Program-made: the position numbers and the translations under genes
NCBI RefSeq assembly: GCF_036785885.1
Contig: NC_092323.1
Coordinates: 20,902,501-20,966,500 of the forward strand
DNA length: 64,000 bases
Reading direction: 5' to 3'
From: Coffea arabica
Taxonomy: Eukaryota > Streptophyta > Magnoliopsida > Gentianales > Rubiaceae
The notes under the pieces: model-generated
Database searches by the model: none
The model's input: only the letters and a program-made list of their open reading frames with translations
What the model was told of the DNA's origin: nothing
Shown: one piece after another, positions 46,301 to 57,928 of the stretch
Layout: every line of letters starts with the position of its first letter
How positions within the stretch are numbered: position 1 is the stretch's first letter

Positions 46301-48253
46301 GTATGATACTAATTAGCAGAGAATGAATTACCATTGTCTTTATGATGCTCATTACGATATATCCACCAGAATTACTATTTAAAAAAAAAAGTTTGTAGTC
46401 CTAGATTCAATCAAGCAAATAAGCCCAGAAGTTTAGTTGAATAAATAAATGTCAGATAGTTGGTCTTTTGATTTTCTTTTTTTTTTTTTTTAGTGTAAGT
46501 GGGAGGGCTCATACCTCAGACCTCTCACTTACACTCCTTCTCCCCAAACCAAACAACCCATCCCTCCCCCCAGTCTTTTGATTTAGATACACCAAACCGG
46601 TATTTCTTGCTACAACTCATCCAATTGCAACAAACACCAAGTTAAATTCTATTTCAGGTTAAGAATCTTACGGGCTTATTTTTGTTAAGTTCTAAAAAAT
46701 GTAAAAGAATTTGGGTTGACATAATTTGTGTCAACTTAACCAGCTAATTATGCTATAAGTAAATAATACTTGCGGACCATGTGTAGAAATCATTGCATAG
46801 AAACATGCACATGAAGCTAGCTTTACCTTAAGAAACGAGTCAACGTTAGAGTAAGGCTTGTATCTCCCACTGCTCTTCCTCGAACCAAGAGGGCTTTGAT
46901 AAGCTTTTATTTGTCTAAGCTCCACAGACTTCTCCAACAACATATTCCACACCATTTTAGAGACTTCAAAGCTAACAATTCAACCAAACGTTAAAGCAAT
47001 TGATAGCTAGTAATTAAACTTTATTGAATTTACAAATTGCAATCTTTGGCATAAAGTCTGGCACTATCAGATGATAAACATGTACTATTAACACGTCTTC
47101 TTTAAGACTACTCTGAAAAACAGTCAAAGAAATTTCATTAGAAAACATAATTTTGCAGTTTGATTAGTCTAATCCAGAAGCAGTTCAACTTTCCTCATCT
47201 TTTGAAACAAGTTTTCAGATATATAAACTGGTGAAACTTGTGTCCATGAGTATCAAGAAAGGATAAAATAAAGCTTCAGACAGGAATTTGAAGACCAACG
47301 TTTCTTTTTTGCCCAAAACATCAATACAAAGGACACCTAACTTAAAACTATCCTTGAAAACGAAGCCATACGTAGAACAAACAATGCAACAGCTTGACAC
47401 TTGAAAGTATATGGCTCTTAAGTCACACTCACACTCGAGGGACCAAATTGCACTGCAAAAACTAGTCCATAACTTAATTGTTAAAATTGGTAGTCCACCT
47501 TTTTTTTTATGGAACTCCATTTGATTCATGTTCTTTTGCAAAATTACAAACAAGATGGAGTGCCATTAAAAATAATTGGAGTACCATTTAACAATGCCCA
47601 AGCCAGTATACCATGTAAGTTAAGTTCTTGGATGGTAACAATCAAAGTTTCTAAAAATATCGAAAAACTCGTACAAGGTAACTCAAAAGTTTTCAAAAAA
47701 TTGACATATCTATTGACACCAAAACAATTACTCCATTATCAAACTAAATCATGACTACCAGATAATTTATCTAGGCCTCACAAAATTTCTCTGTTTTTTT
47801 ATTTCTTTCTTCTTCTTATTTTACTTCTTGAAATCTAATGAAAAACAAAAAGCTCTGAAGCTATAGACAAAATAACAAAAAGGGAAGAACTTACAGCAGC
47901 TCCCCATCGGCAAGCAAATCGGAAATATTCATCCCTTCATCCAATCTTATCTTCAACACCTCTCCTAACCATATCCTCGTTTGTGTCTGGAATGTGTTAA
48001 AAATCACGATTATGATCTCATTAATCAAAAAAATTCTCATTTCTTGGAAATCAATCTGGCAAATACAAGTAGATTAATCTAAATAATCTTAAATATTAAT
48101 CACACACTACAAAAAAATTAAACGTACCTGCAAGAAGACATCGTCAAGCTCGCGGAAGCAGGACTCGGCGGAAGAGGGAGAAGAATCAGCGGTACTGACC
48201 ACCGTGGCGACTGAGCTGCTGTAGCTGCTGCTGCTGCGGCGCCGGCCGCCCAT
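43346..48253 (-). CDS. calponin-homology-like domain protein with hydrophobic C-terminus (6 exons, 824 aa)
   Basis: Exons 48253-48128, 47986-47895, 46971-46827, 45721-45590, 45468-45319 and 45175-43346 join in frame with GT-AG borders to give 824 aa. A Ser-rich start (MGGRRRSSSS) is followed by a helical domain (about residues 43-165): TRIWLGEVLKIRLDEG, DGELLFEVSKMVW, KPYSNVDSFLKVCKILGL, LFSPSDVVEKRDIRKVCICI. This order (start helix, L-DG-L, F-N-I-F---CK--G, DL-----V---D---V) is that of a calponin-homology domain, usually an actin- or microtubule-linked module. Residues about 220-750 are an acidic, Ser-rich, low-complexity tail in one long exon. Residues about 760-810 are hydrophobic (TTLAGVLFLILHI; LLILVDVVF) and may be membrane segments. 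I recall similar plant proteins only as uncharacterised CH-family members. The exon structure is strong; function is inference. Confidence 0.88.
46475..46572 (-). mobile_element. very short SINE, copy 2 (12-bp TSD), in intron 3
   Basis: A 98-bp insert flanked by perfect GTCTTTTGATTT (46463-46474, 46573-46584), with a poly(A) tail on minus (T-rich 46475-46491 on plus). It carries the same terminal hairpin as copy 1 (AGTGTAAGTGAGAGG pairing with CCTCCCACTTACACT) and a B-box-like GGTATGAGCCC. It sits in the third intron of the CH-like gene in the same orientation as the gene. Confidence 0.78.
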
Positions 48254-48260
48254 TTATTAA

Positions 48261-48269
48261 TTTCCCGCC
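48261..48269. promoter_or_regulatory. E2F-type site TTTCCCGCC
   Basis: Exact match to the E2F/DP consensus (TTTCCCGCC), 8 bp upstream of the CH-like gene's ATG, so in its 5' UTR or core promoter. E2F sites mark cell-cycle-regulated plant genes. Confidence 0.45.
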
Positions 48270-48562
48270 TAAAAACCAGGAATTTCGAGAGAAAATGGTG
48301 GACTGAATATACTGCTTAGGACTTGTGAATTCGCTTTTTCTTTCTTTTTTCGTTGAACAATGAAAATGAACATTCAGCTGATAAGTCTCTGCTGCTAAAT
48401 TGGCATTAACAGTAGAGTGTTAGTGGGCAATACAAATGGACAATGGTTCTTGAATAGCGTAATACAAGACCGAAAGACGAACAAAATTATTTAATACTCA
48501 AATTAAATTTGGATAAGGAAGAGTTGACGCAAATTTGGTTTGTTAGCTAAGGTTAAATAGTA
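48270..48562. other. 5' flank of the CH-like gene
   Basis: Upstream region of the minus-strand gene, ending at the Stowaway insertion. No TATA box stands out. Confidence 0.4.
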
Positions 48563-48889
48563 CTCCCTCCGTCCCATTTTGATAGTCCTGTATTCCTTTT
48601 TCATTTGTCCCAAATTACAGTCCACTTTTCAATTAAAGAATATAGTTGTATTTTAATTTTTCTAAAATACCCTTATTCAATATAAGTAGTTGTTACTATA
48701 AACTTACCTCATTTAATGAGAGTTGATTCTTTTTTACCATTAATTCAAGTTCCCATAAAGTTGTACCATATTTAATATAAGAGTATTTTAAGAAAATAGC
48801 AATCTAAATTTACTTTTCCAACAAAATTAACTACTTTTTCTTAAACAGTGTGAAAAAGAAACCGGATTATCAAAGTGGGACGAAGGAAA
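48563..48889. mobile_element. Stowaway-type MITE copy 2
   Basis: 327 bp, starting CTCCCTCCGTCCCATTTTG and ending CAAAGTGGGACGAAGGAAA, flanked by TA (48561-48562, 48890-48891). Aligns end to end with 4640-4968, keeping phrases such as TAAAATACCCTTATTCAAT. Confidence 0.92.
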
Positions 48890-49097
48890 TAATTTAGATT
48901 AGATAAACTTTTAAATACGACTCAAATTCACCTTGATTAGTATATAAGTAAATTTTATACTATATAAAAAGTTCAAATTATTCAAACTCAATTCTCAACC
49001 AGATAAAAAAACCGATTTGAGCTTGACTTGGGAAGTAAATAAGTCAACAAAGTTTCAAATTTCTCAAAATAATTAAATAATCTTGAACACTAAGGTC

Positions 49098-49238
49098 GTG
49101 TTTGGATTGCATTTTTCGTAATTTTTCATGAAAAAATTATTGTAGCGATTTGATGTATGTGAGGGAAAAAGGTAATAGGGAAATGTGATCACGGAAAACG
49201 ACGTAATTTTTCGACGAAAACCGGCAATCCAAACAAGG
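49098..49238. mobile_element. GTTTGGAT-type MITE, copy E
   Basis: Begins GTGTTTGGATTGC and ends GCAATCCAAACAAG. Contains TTGTAGCGATTTGATGTATGTGAGGGAAAAAGGT. Confidence 0.7.
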
Positions 49239-51007
49239 CTTAAAGTATTCAGCTTATTTAAGCTCATTTACACCCTCATTGATAGATAAATTATTTGTAT
49301 AATTTTGTAACAGAATGTAATTATCTTTTTGAGACCTTATTGAATGTCACACCTCCGTTGTATAAGTTCTTTTCCTTTTTCCTGCGGAAATTCTAGGGAA
49401 AAGTGAAATGAGTATGAAGAGTAAATACTATTCGTGGCAAATCCTACACCAAGATGAACACTAAAAAGTAATGGGAAGTACAGGGTGGAAAAAATTATTA
49501 AACATGAGCTTTATTGGTTTATAAATGTATTTGTATTCTACGAGGATAATTCTACTATTACCTTTGATAGAAAGAATATCTGATATATCTCTATTGGAGG
49601 AATACCTATAATCTAAAGTTTTGGTGCACTATTTGCTTAAAAAGTACTCTATCTTACGTACGCATTTTGGTAAATTTCGTTCTGCGTTGCTTTATTATAC
49701 AAAGGGTTTGTCTAATTGGTATCTATGGAGCACTCGTTAAAATATATTTTTAGTATCGGTTGGACACTCAGAGAGGAAATTAAACATCCCTATTATACCC
49801 TTTATACACTTCATATGATTTCCAGAGAGAAAATTTTAAAAATTTAAAAATTCAAAGGCAAATGATCAATTTCTTAATCTACATTGAGAAGCAATCATGG
49901 AAAGAATATACTTCTAGTTGGTCAAACATCATTTTTCACATGCAAAGTTGATCATGAAAATTAAATTTTTACTATTCAAAATAATTAAGGTCTTTTTTAA
50001 TGCAATACTTCCTAGTACATCTAACTACGTCCAATTTACTATTTGAATGTACAAACTCACATTCAGTACACCCCGTCCTTTACATTTAAATACTTTTTTC
50101 AATTTAATTTCGCTTTTGTTAAAAAAATTCACACATGAGACCAATTACAAAACCCAATTAACTATTACATTTTGATATTGGTAATTTATTTCAATTGAGA
50201 GTCCGATGACAAAATGGATAGGAACAAGAGATATGGACAATTGTCAACCGTCCAAAAGGTTTATGGCCTAAAATTTATCAATAAGGCAAAAATTCAAAAT
50301 ATGATAACAAAAAAATATAACGTCTAACTTTGACTCAACTAAGATGTATAAATCCACGTGAACACTAATTGAATATAAACTTTTTCTATAAAAATGCTCA
50401 AACAATTAATCATAAATTATAACCTGTTTAAAAACTCTTACACCTTACAAAAACGACTAAACTAACCATTGTTATAGTGACAGGCTACCGTTCTAAAATG
50501 TAAAATGATGGGCTTGGCTACTCTTGGCGTGCTAAATATTATGGCAGTGTTGTATTAATTACGGTGAAATAATGAGCCGCGTGGAGCATGGGCCTGTGTT
50601 TGTGTACAGTTGTGAATCATAAAAAATTGTGGAGTTTACTTCAATAATTGTTTGTCAAGAAGCTAATAAACTTTTTTGAGCCTCGCGTGGCCGGTCAGGC
50701 GTCACAAAGAAACAAACGGCTGATTTTGTTACAGGAAGCTTTTTGTGCTTACATGGGCGTGGACAGCCTGTTCACCGTTCACCCTGTTGAGACTGATGTA
50801 TATCTTGTGGGCCTTGGTTTTGATCTGTTATTTTCTTAAGTTAGTGGCCCATAAATTACAGGAAGTTGCTGTCTAATCTTAGGCTGGAGTTATCGGTTTT
50901 CTTTTTCTTTAGATGGCAACGTTCTATAATTATTCCTACACTATATAAGGAAGGGATAGGTCCAATGGAGCTATTGGAACCATAAGGTACTAAACCACAT
51001 CCCAACT
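49239..51007. other. intergenic, no gene seen
   Basis: AT-rich, without a recognisable gene. 50570-50870 is less AT-rich and has a 63-codon frame, but I recognise no domain in it. Confidence 0.4.
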
Positions 51008-51236
51008 ACTAAATGGGTGTACTATAACACCCCCTGAATTTAAAAAGTTTAGAATTCTTGACTAGAGAATTTTAACAACCCAAGCAGCACCCCAAGAGGG
51101 CGAATCAAAAGGGATTAAATCACTTATAAACTAAATGGGTGCACTGTAGTACTCGCTAAATTTAAAAAATTTAGAATTTCTGGTGCTTGATACTAGCAAG
51201 GAATTATGATCCCCCAACCAGCACTCCAAGAGGGAC
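51008..51236. repeat. diverged two-unit tandem repeat of about 120 bp
   Basis: ACTAAATGGGTGTACTATAACA..CCAAGAGGGCG (51008-51101) is followed by ACTAAATGGGTGCACTGTAGTA..CCAAGAGGGAC (51130-51236), both with TTTAAAAARTTTAGAATT inside. Confidence 0.75.
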
Positions 51237-52411
51237 ACTAGATGGATCAATGGTTAAAACAAATTATAAAGGTTTCCCGGCTAGAACACCTCTTTTTATG
51301 TCTTGCCTCTTAAATTTTTTTTGGGTGTATTTCCTAGTAATTTATGGAATAAAAAAAAGAAGAAGAAAATGCTAACAATTAAATAGTACTAATTTATTTC
51401 TTGTCTCCTAGATTCATCTTTTTGTTTCGTGTAACTTTTTTTTTGGGTTGATTCATTTGTAGTTCATGGTATAAACAAAGAAGTTAAAAAAAAATCCTTG
51501 AAACTAGTTGGAGAGTATAGCAATAGAATCCATCGATCCAGTATGGTGTCTCACATTTTGGTTATTGGTTTCCATTTACAAGTTTTTCTTTTTGGATTAA
51601 ACACTGGAGTTAGCCTAAAGAAGGACTCTTAGAGCTCTTCCTCCTATTAGGTTCAAGGTTTGAATTTTAGATATGATAGCTAGGAGTGAAAAGGTTAAAA
51701 AAAAGTCTTTCTTTTTAGTGGTTATTTTGACTAGGCATCAATAATTGTCTGATTAACAATTTTTGCTCATTAAAGTTTCAATTGATCAAAACTCATCAAT
51801 TGTCATGCAAGAAAGTCATTTAAATAAGATAAAAATGGATTTTGTAATTTTGGTTTTGTTTCATTTACAAAATTCAGATCGTTTTTACCCCTTTTATTCG
51901 TCTCCTTTAAAATTTTATTTCTTATCTTAAGATCCTAAGTCGGGCTTAGTTATTGAGATAATTAAGATGGTGTTTCTTGTTCTGGGATTCTTACCCATCA
52001 TTGGGTCTAGACTTTATACATTACTTCAGTCCTTAATCCTTTCAAAATGGCAGCAGTAAACCAGTTATTGGAATTTCCCCCTAGCGTCTTGTGGACAAAT
52101 ACGCATTGGGCTAAAAAAGTTTGATTTATCCCAACAAAATTTCCTTCAAGAAACCAATTAATACTTTCTACACGAGCTCTATCCTGTTGTAAAATAAAAT
52201 GTGAAAGGAAGAAACTAATGAATACATACAAATAAAAAAGAAAAAGTCTTAAATGGGACTTTTGATACAATATTTAAGACACTATAGGAAAAAGCCTTTC
52301 AAAAACCTTAAAATGTCCCCTCAACGTTGCATTCTAGGTGTATAGAGTCACCAAAACAATTTCATGCTTAAACACTAATAATCTTTTGATTTTTTTTCAA
52401 GTCATTTTTCT
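51237..52411. other. intergenic, no gene seen
   Basis: AT-rich. No gene, RNA or bounded element recognised. Confidence 0.4.
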
Positions 52412-52938
52412 TAGGGGTGTGAAAAATCGAAAAATTCCGATTTACCGATTGGAATTTTGAATTCGGTAATTCGAAATGGAAATCGGAATATCTGATTTCG
52501 AATTAGTCGAATTCGGTAATGAGATTTTTCAAATTGAAAATTTCGATTTCGAATTCACAATTCGAAATTGAAATCGAAATTGAATTTCGATTTCAAATCT
52601 GTTTTTCACATATGTATATATAATATAACATTTATATTATAATAATAATTTTTATATTCATGAATTCGATGGAATCGGAATTCCTATTTCGATTTCAATT
52701 TCGTTTTCACACATATATATATAATATTATATATATATGTAATATAATATTTATATAATAATAATAATAATTTTTATGTTCATGAATTCGGTGAAATCGG
52801 AATTTACTGAAGTCCGAATTGAATTCGAAATTGGTGAATTCGAAATCGAAATCGGTCGAAAATTCTAATACCAAAAATTCGAAAAATTTCGATTTCAAAA
52901 TTCCAAATTACCGATTTCGATTTCGATTCACACCCTTA
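52412..52938. mobile_element. hAT-like MITE rich in GAATTCGG / TTTCGA motifs
   Basis: About 527 bp with ends TAGGGGTGTGAAAAATCG and (reversed) TAAGGGTGTGAATCG. Flanks ATTTTTCT and ATTTTCAC agree only in part, so the target duplication is eroded. Two internal copies of an AT block (CACATATRTATATATAATAT..TTCATGAATTCG, about 52605-52680 and 52710-52800) form a direct repeat. Confidence 0.65.
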
Positions 52939-53622
52939 ATTTTCACTAACCTAGAGCCATTAATAAGGTGAATCTTGATCTTGTTGGAAGCAAGAAACTT
53001 TGGCTTGGGAGCTTAATAGAGACAAAGAAAGGTTAAGCTATTAACCTCGATGAAATAATGCTCAGTAAATTGATTGCCATGTCCAAAAGAGTTCATTTAT
53101 AATCAAACACATAAATTACATATCACAAAATTTGAAATAAATGAAAATAAAACATGATCAATTCATAAAAAGTAGTAAAGGAAGTTACCCAATCACGAAC
53201 CTTTATGAAATAATGTAAGTAAAAATAACATTTCTCTAAATAAAGTGCAAGTAATAAAATATAGAGTGCAACTAACATTTCTCTATTGGAAACGCAATTT
53301 GCTTTCAACTGCTTCTCGAATTTCAATTGCCTCTTCAAGCTTAATACTATCATTTCATTATGAATTTCATATGTTCTTATTGCATTGGGTTCAAGTGAGT
53401 GAAGCTTCGAGTTTTGGTATCACTTACTTTTCTTTAATTCTTGCATATTTAAACAAATATGAAATCCGCTTTCAGTGTCTATTATCAATGAATTGAAGTT
53501 AGAAGTAGATATTGCATATATGCAAACACATCATAAATTTGAGAATTGGCGAGCATGGGTACCCGACCCATATAAGTATATACCATTTAAACTTCTAGAG
53601 GCAAGGATAACTTTTTTTTTTT
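52939..53622. other. intergenic, no gene seen
   Basis: No recognisable coding domain; ATGGGTACCCGACCCAT at 53555-53571 is an isolated near-palindrome. Confidence 0.35.
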
Positions 53623-53775
53623 TTATACATTGTTAGTGTACAATTTTTTTTACACTAATAGATTTAAATCATGCCACATAATATCAATTTAAATTTAAAA
53701 TTCAAATCATATACACATGGCATATATAAAAATTTGTTAATATAAAAAAAATTACTACACTGTTAGTGCATAAAA
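53623..53775. mobile_element. small inverted-repeat MITE
   Basis: About 153 bp with inverted ends TTATACATTGTTAGTGTA and TACACTGTTAGTGCATAAAA (partly inverted), and AT-rich interior. Similar motifs occur at 1-110. Confidence 0.4.
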
Positions 53776-55562
53776 AGCTAATTCTAGAAATAATTTATTA
53801 AATTTGATTGAGTACTTGTAATCAAATTCTCGGTCAAATAGTCAAAAGCTGTACTTTTGACGCAAGATTGGCTTTGTAATACACGTTAATTTAAAAGAAA
53901 TTTTAGCTGATCTAGAAAACATAAAAATTGGCAATACTTGTCGCACTACATTTTCCGTGTCAAAAAAAATTCCTAATACAAACTACAATTAAAGTTGATT
54001 TTTTTTTTTTATCTTGTGCTTTTGTAGAAACTTCATGTTTAACCATGGAGCAATTTCTTGTACTAGATAATGATGGTTGAGAGGTGTTTTGTGAAATTTT
54101 CTTTGGGAAAATTGCTTAAAACGTGTTTCATATTTTGTAAAATGACTTTTTTCGTTTCTTATTTTTAAAAGTGTAATTTTACGTCCCTTACAAATTCACA
54201 TTCATAAAATTTGATCCCTACTTAGGTTTCCGATTAGTTCTTATTCGAAATTCACCACAAGCCTTACACGTGATCATTTTTTAGAGGCAACATTGTCAAA
54301 TCATATTTCACATAATCCGATTCATAATCTCCCACAATTCATAAGATGAATTTTTTCGTCCCTCATATTTTATAAAATAAAGTTTTTATCTCTCATTGAC
54401 CATGTGTACAAATAGTTTTTTCTTGTTTTTTATAACTCATGTATATATGAATATATCTATTTGATTTAATTTTATGTTATATATCTCTATTTAATTTTAT
54501 CTGAACAAGCTAATTATACTTGTGGGTGAAATCAAATAAATATATGTATGAATTAAATCAAATACATATTGCTGATAAAGTTAGAGAATTATTATGTGCC
54601 CCTTTCTTAAATCCCAAAGAAAAGTGCTTATTCCACCTCATATCACTAAGGTTGATGGCTTGTATAGCCAAACCATGACTACAGATATTAAAATTCCCTT
54701 CCAGTGAAAGAGATGTACAAAACAAGTTCACAATTTGTACATCCAATCTGCATGGATACACATATTGGTATGAAATATTCGCCCATAAAATTTATAATCC
54801 TATATTGTAGTATGTATCACGCAATAGTGAGACATACGCTTGAGATCACCATCATTCTATGTCTTGCCGATCTCATAATTGAATTGTCCATTGTTTTTAA
54901 TTGTGCAGTCTAAAAAAAAATATATAGAATTAATTTTGTATACATTATCACCATTTGATATATGACATATGTGCAAAATTTGAATTTGAAATTCAAAATT
55001 TATTCATGTATTATCCATTCAACCATGATAGTATATGTAAAATTTATTCAAAAATAAATATGTTCTTCCTACAAAATGCCATTTATTACTTACCAAATAT
55101 AGTTAGAATTCAGAAATCCGCAGAAAAATTAATAAATAATTAAACTAAAGGATCGGAACATTACATGACACATCGAATCTACATGACTAGTTAAAGTGAA
55201 ACTAGTGTGACCTTACGCTCCATAATATCCATTCTAACATATATTCTCCCATAGACGAAGTCAGAAAATCTCTTTTGAGAGGATGAACTTTAATTCAACT
55301 AAATATTAATCTAAAATATTTTTAATTTTTGCAGGGGCAAAAGTAAAATTAGAAAGAAATTTTTGAAATTTTTAATTTAAAAGGAGAAAAACTTAATTTT
55401 TCAAAACATAACATGGGACGGACCCCTGCCCATCGCGGCTGGTTCAGTCCCTGTATCATCCAGGTTCCTATTATCCAGATAGGAACCTTAAGAAATTCAA
55501 TTTTTTCCTAGGAGTAAAATCTACAAGGATAAGTAATAGGAAAACTCAATTTAGCAACACCT
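53776..55562. other. intergenic, no gene seen
   Basis: AT-rich sequence without recognisable features. The last 13 bp (55550-55562) are the left target duplication of the LINE fragment. Confidence 0.4.
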
Positions 55563-55845
55563 CAAACACGTCAGGATGTTAAACCAAATTCCCATACTCA
55601 CTCATAATCCCACAAATGTGTGGGGTACCCTTATGTGGATGATTTCGTTTGATTAATCTGTTATGTGTTTAGAATTCCAGACTTTACCATATGTGCGTAT
55701 CATTATGGATCTTTAGCTGTCTAGTTTATTTTAACAGAGGTCAGGTTTGACCCCCTTCTATTTCGCTGTACTCTTTTTCGATATAAATAAATTAAGGGAT
55801 GGTATCCCTACCCCAATTTGGGGCTTTGCCAAAAAAAAAAAAAAT
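55563..55845 (+). mobile_element. 3' end of a LINE, heavily 5'-truncated (13-bp TSD)
   Basis: A 283-bp insert ending in poly(A) and flanked by TTTAGCAACACCT (55550-55562 and 55846-55858, both perfect). The last 100 bp ('ctgtactctttttcgatataaataaat...ggtatccctacccc') have the look of the 3' UTR of plant L1-type LINEs. No ORF remains. Confidence 0.8.
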
Positions 55846-55948
55846 TTTAGCAACACCTTTAGTTTGCATGGGAATTATTGCGTTCAAAACAAAAAAGAAA
55901 AATAAGACTTTTAAATTTTTGGGTTCTAAACGAAGAAAGCTACAGATG

Positions 55949-55983
55949 ATATATATATACACACACACCTTACAAGGAACATA

Positions 55984-56014
<31 letters not shown>

Positions 56015-56040
56015 CACACATACCTTACAAGGAACATAAT
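55949..56040. repeat. compound AT/AC microsatellite with duplicated 19-mer
   Basis: (AT)n(AC)n followed by ACCTTACAAGGAACATAAT (55967-55985), then a second (AT)n, (AC)n and the same 19-mer (56022-56040): a tandem duplication of the whole block. Confidence 0.85.
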
Positions 56041-56049
56041 GGTTGGGAG

Positions 56050-56712
56050 TAGAGCTGTTAAACGAACCGAACTGTTCGTTAGCTCGGTTCGTTTCGGCTC
56101 GTTCGTGTTCGTGAAAGGCTCGTTCGAAATTTTAAACGAACTGAGTTCGAACGAATTTTTTTGTTCGATTAATAATCGAACGAACACGAGCATGTTCGCG
56201 AGTTTTAACGAACGTTCGCGAGCATGCTAAACGAACGTTCGCGAACACGAGTATGTTCGCGAGTTTTAACGAATGTTCGTGAACATAGACATAATTATCA
56301 TTTGACAAATTTTAAGGTTAATTTTATGGCTAGACTTTTATTTTGGAGGGCAAATTTCTTTGTTTTATTTGTTGTTTTTATGTTAATGTTAGTTATATAG
56401 TTAATGAATAATAGAATTTAGTCACTTAGTGCTTTAATTATTTTTGAGAATGATTAATAATTTGCATGGCATATTTAAATCATAAAATAATTTGGATTCG
56501 AGCATTTCGAACATGTTCGCGAACGGCTCGTTTATGTTAAACTAGCCGAACACGAACTCGAACTCGAACACAAATTTTACTTAACGAACCGAACACGAAC
56601 ACAGGTTTGGAGTTCGAAAATTAACGAACGAACACGAACGTTGTTCGAACTGCTTAACGAACAGAGCTCAAACATGAGATACTCGGTTCGATTCGGTTCG
56701 TTTACAGCTCTA
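56050..56712. mobile_element. hAT MITE with GAAC/GTTC subterminal repeats
   Basis: A 663-bp element with ends TAGAGCTGTTAAACGAACCGA and TCGGTTCGTTTACAGCTCTA and a perfect 8-bp duplication GTTGGGAG (56042-56049, 56713-56720). Both ends are packed with GTTCG/CGAAC words. Confidence 0.95.
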
Positions 56713-56720
56713 GTTGGGAG

Positions 56721-57928
56721 AGACAGTGACTTGGGTGTTGAAACAGAAGTCATTTGACTAATGTCTCTATATATTAAATTTCTGGTTTTAGAATAGGATG
56801 GAATATCCTGTGGCGGGGGAAATACTGGGGTGGCCAATGGCCATTGTGCCATCGGTTAAGCAACTAACCGAAAATAGTCCTGACATGCGAATATCACAAA
56901 GGTCCTCATACAGGATTAATTAAAGGACAAAAATATAATAGGCTCTTTAGTTCTTTTATTTAAATCCAAAAGAACTGAGCTTTACTTTAATGGGTTGAAA
57001 AATGGGTCTCAAATGTACTGGCTGTTTGTTAATTTTTCATACAGGCTATAGATGGGCTACTCTGTACCATTTCTTTCTTTTTTATAATATAGGAACCTCA
57101 ACTTCTTCTTCTTTTTTTTTTTTTCCTTCAGCAACACCTATATTATTTTACTCTAATTTGAAAGAAATTCAGAAAGATATTATAAAAAAATAAATGAGAA
57201 GGATCCTTCTAAACTAGAAAGGTACATTATCACACATTTTTTTCTGTTTTTTTTTTTTTAATTGCAAGCTACAATTTGGACTCCCGATTTATTTTCTAAA
57301 GAGGGATTTGAAATGAAGACACGTTAACTCAAGGGAAGAACTACTGTCTTCTTGTCTGATTCTCCAATCAACAATCTGAAGATGGATTTGAAGGGAAGAA
57401 ATCGCAACCCAATGCTAAAACATACGATCCTAAATATTTGACGAGACTCACCTTCTCTTTTCTATTTAATTTTACCACTGTAACCTAAGAACCTTAGAAA
57501 ATGTTTTTTCAGACGAGAAATTTGCGCTATAAAATTGTACCTTTAAGCTGAAATTTCTTTTTTTTTTTTTTGTTCTGTTTTCAAGATGCTGTTGAATCCA
57601 AATCTATAAGTATAATATCGAAAAAGAAAGTGGAGTTCAAAAAAACTCTTACCTCGTGGAAAAAAATAAACATAAATCTCCTCGCACTACAAAAGCACTG
57701 TTTTATAATAACATAACACCGAAGTCCATAAGCTGCCAAACCCAACCCAAAATGAAAGACTAATTTTTTGTTAATGAAAGACTAATTGGGTCTAATTGAA
57801 TTATGAGTCTGCTAGGTTTGGGTTACTTAGAAATCCAGTAAACTTTTGGAGGGGTTGGGTTATGACTTATGAGTGAGAGCCCACTGGGTTTCAAACGTTT
57901 CTTTCTTCACGACAAACTGCACACTTTT
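56721..57928. other. intergenic, left flank of the Tat/Ogre LTR
   Basis: AT-rich DNA with several T runs and no recognisable gene. Confidence 0.4.
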
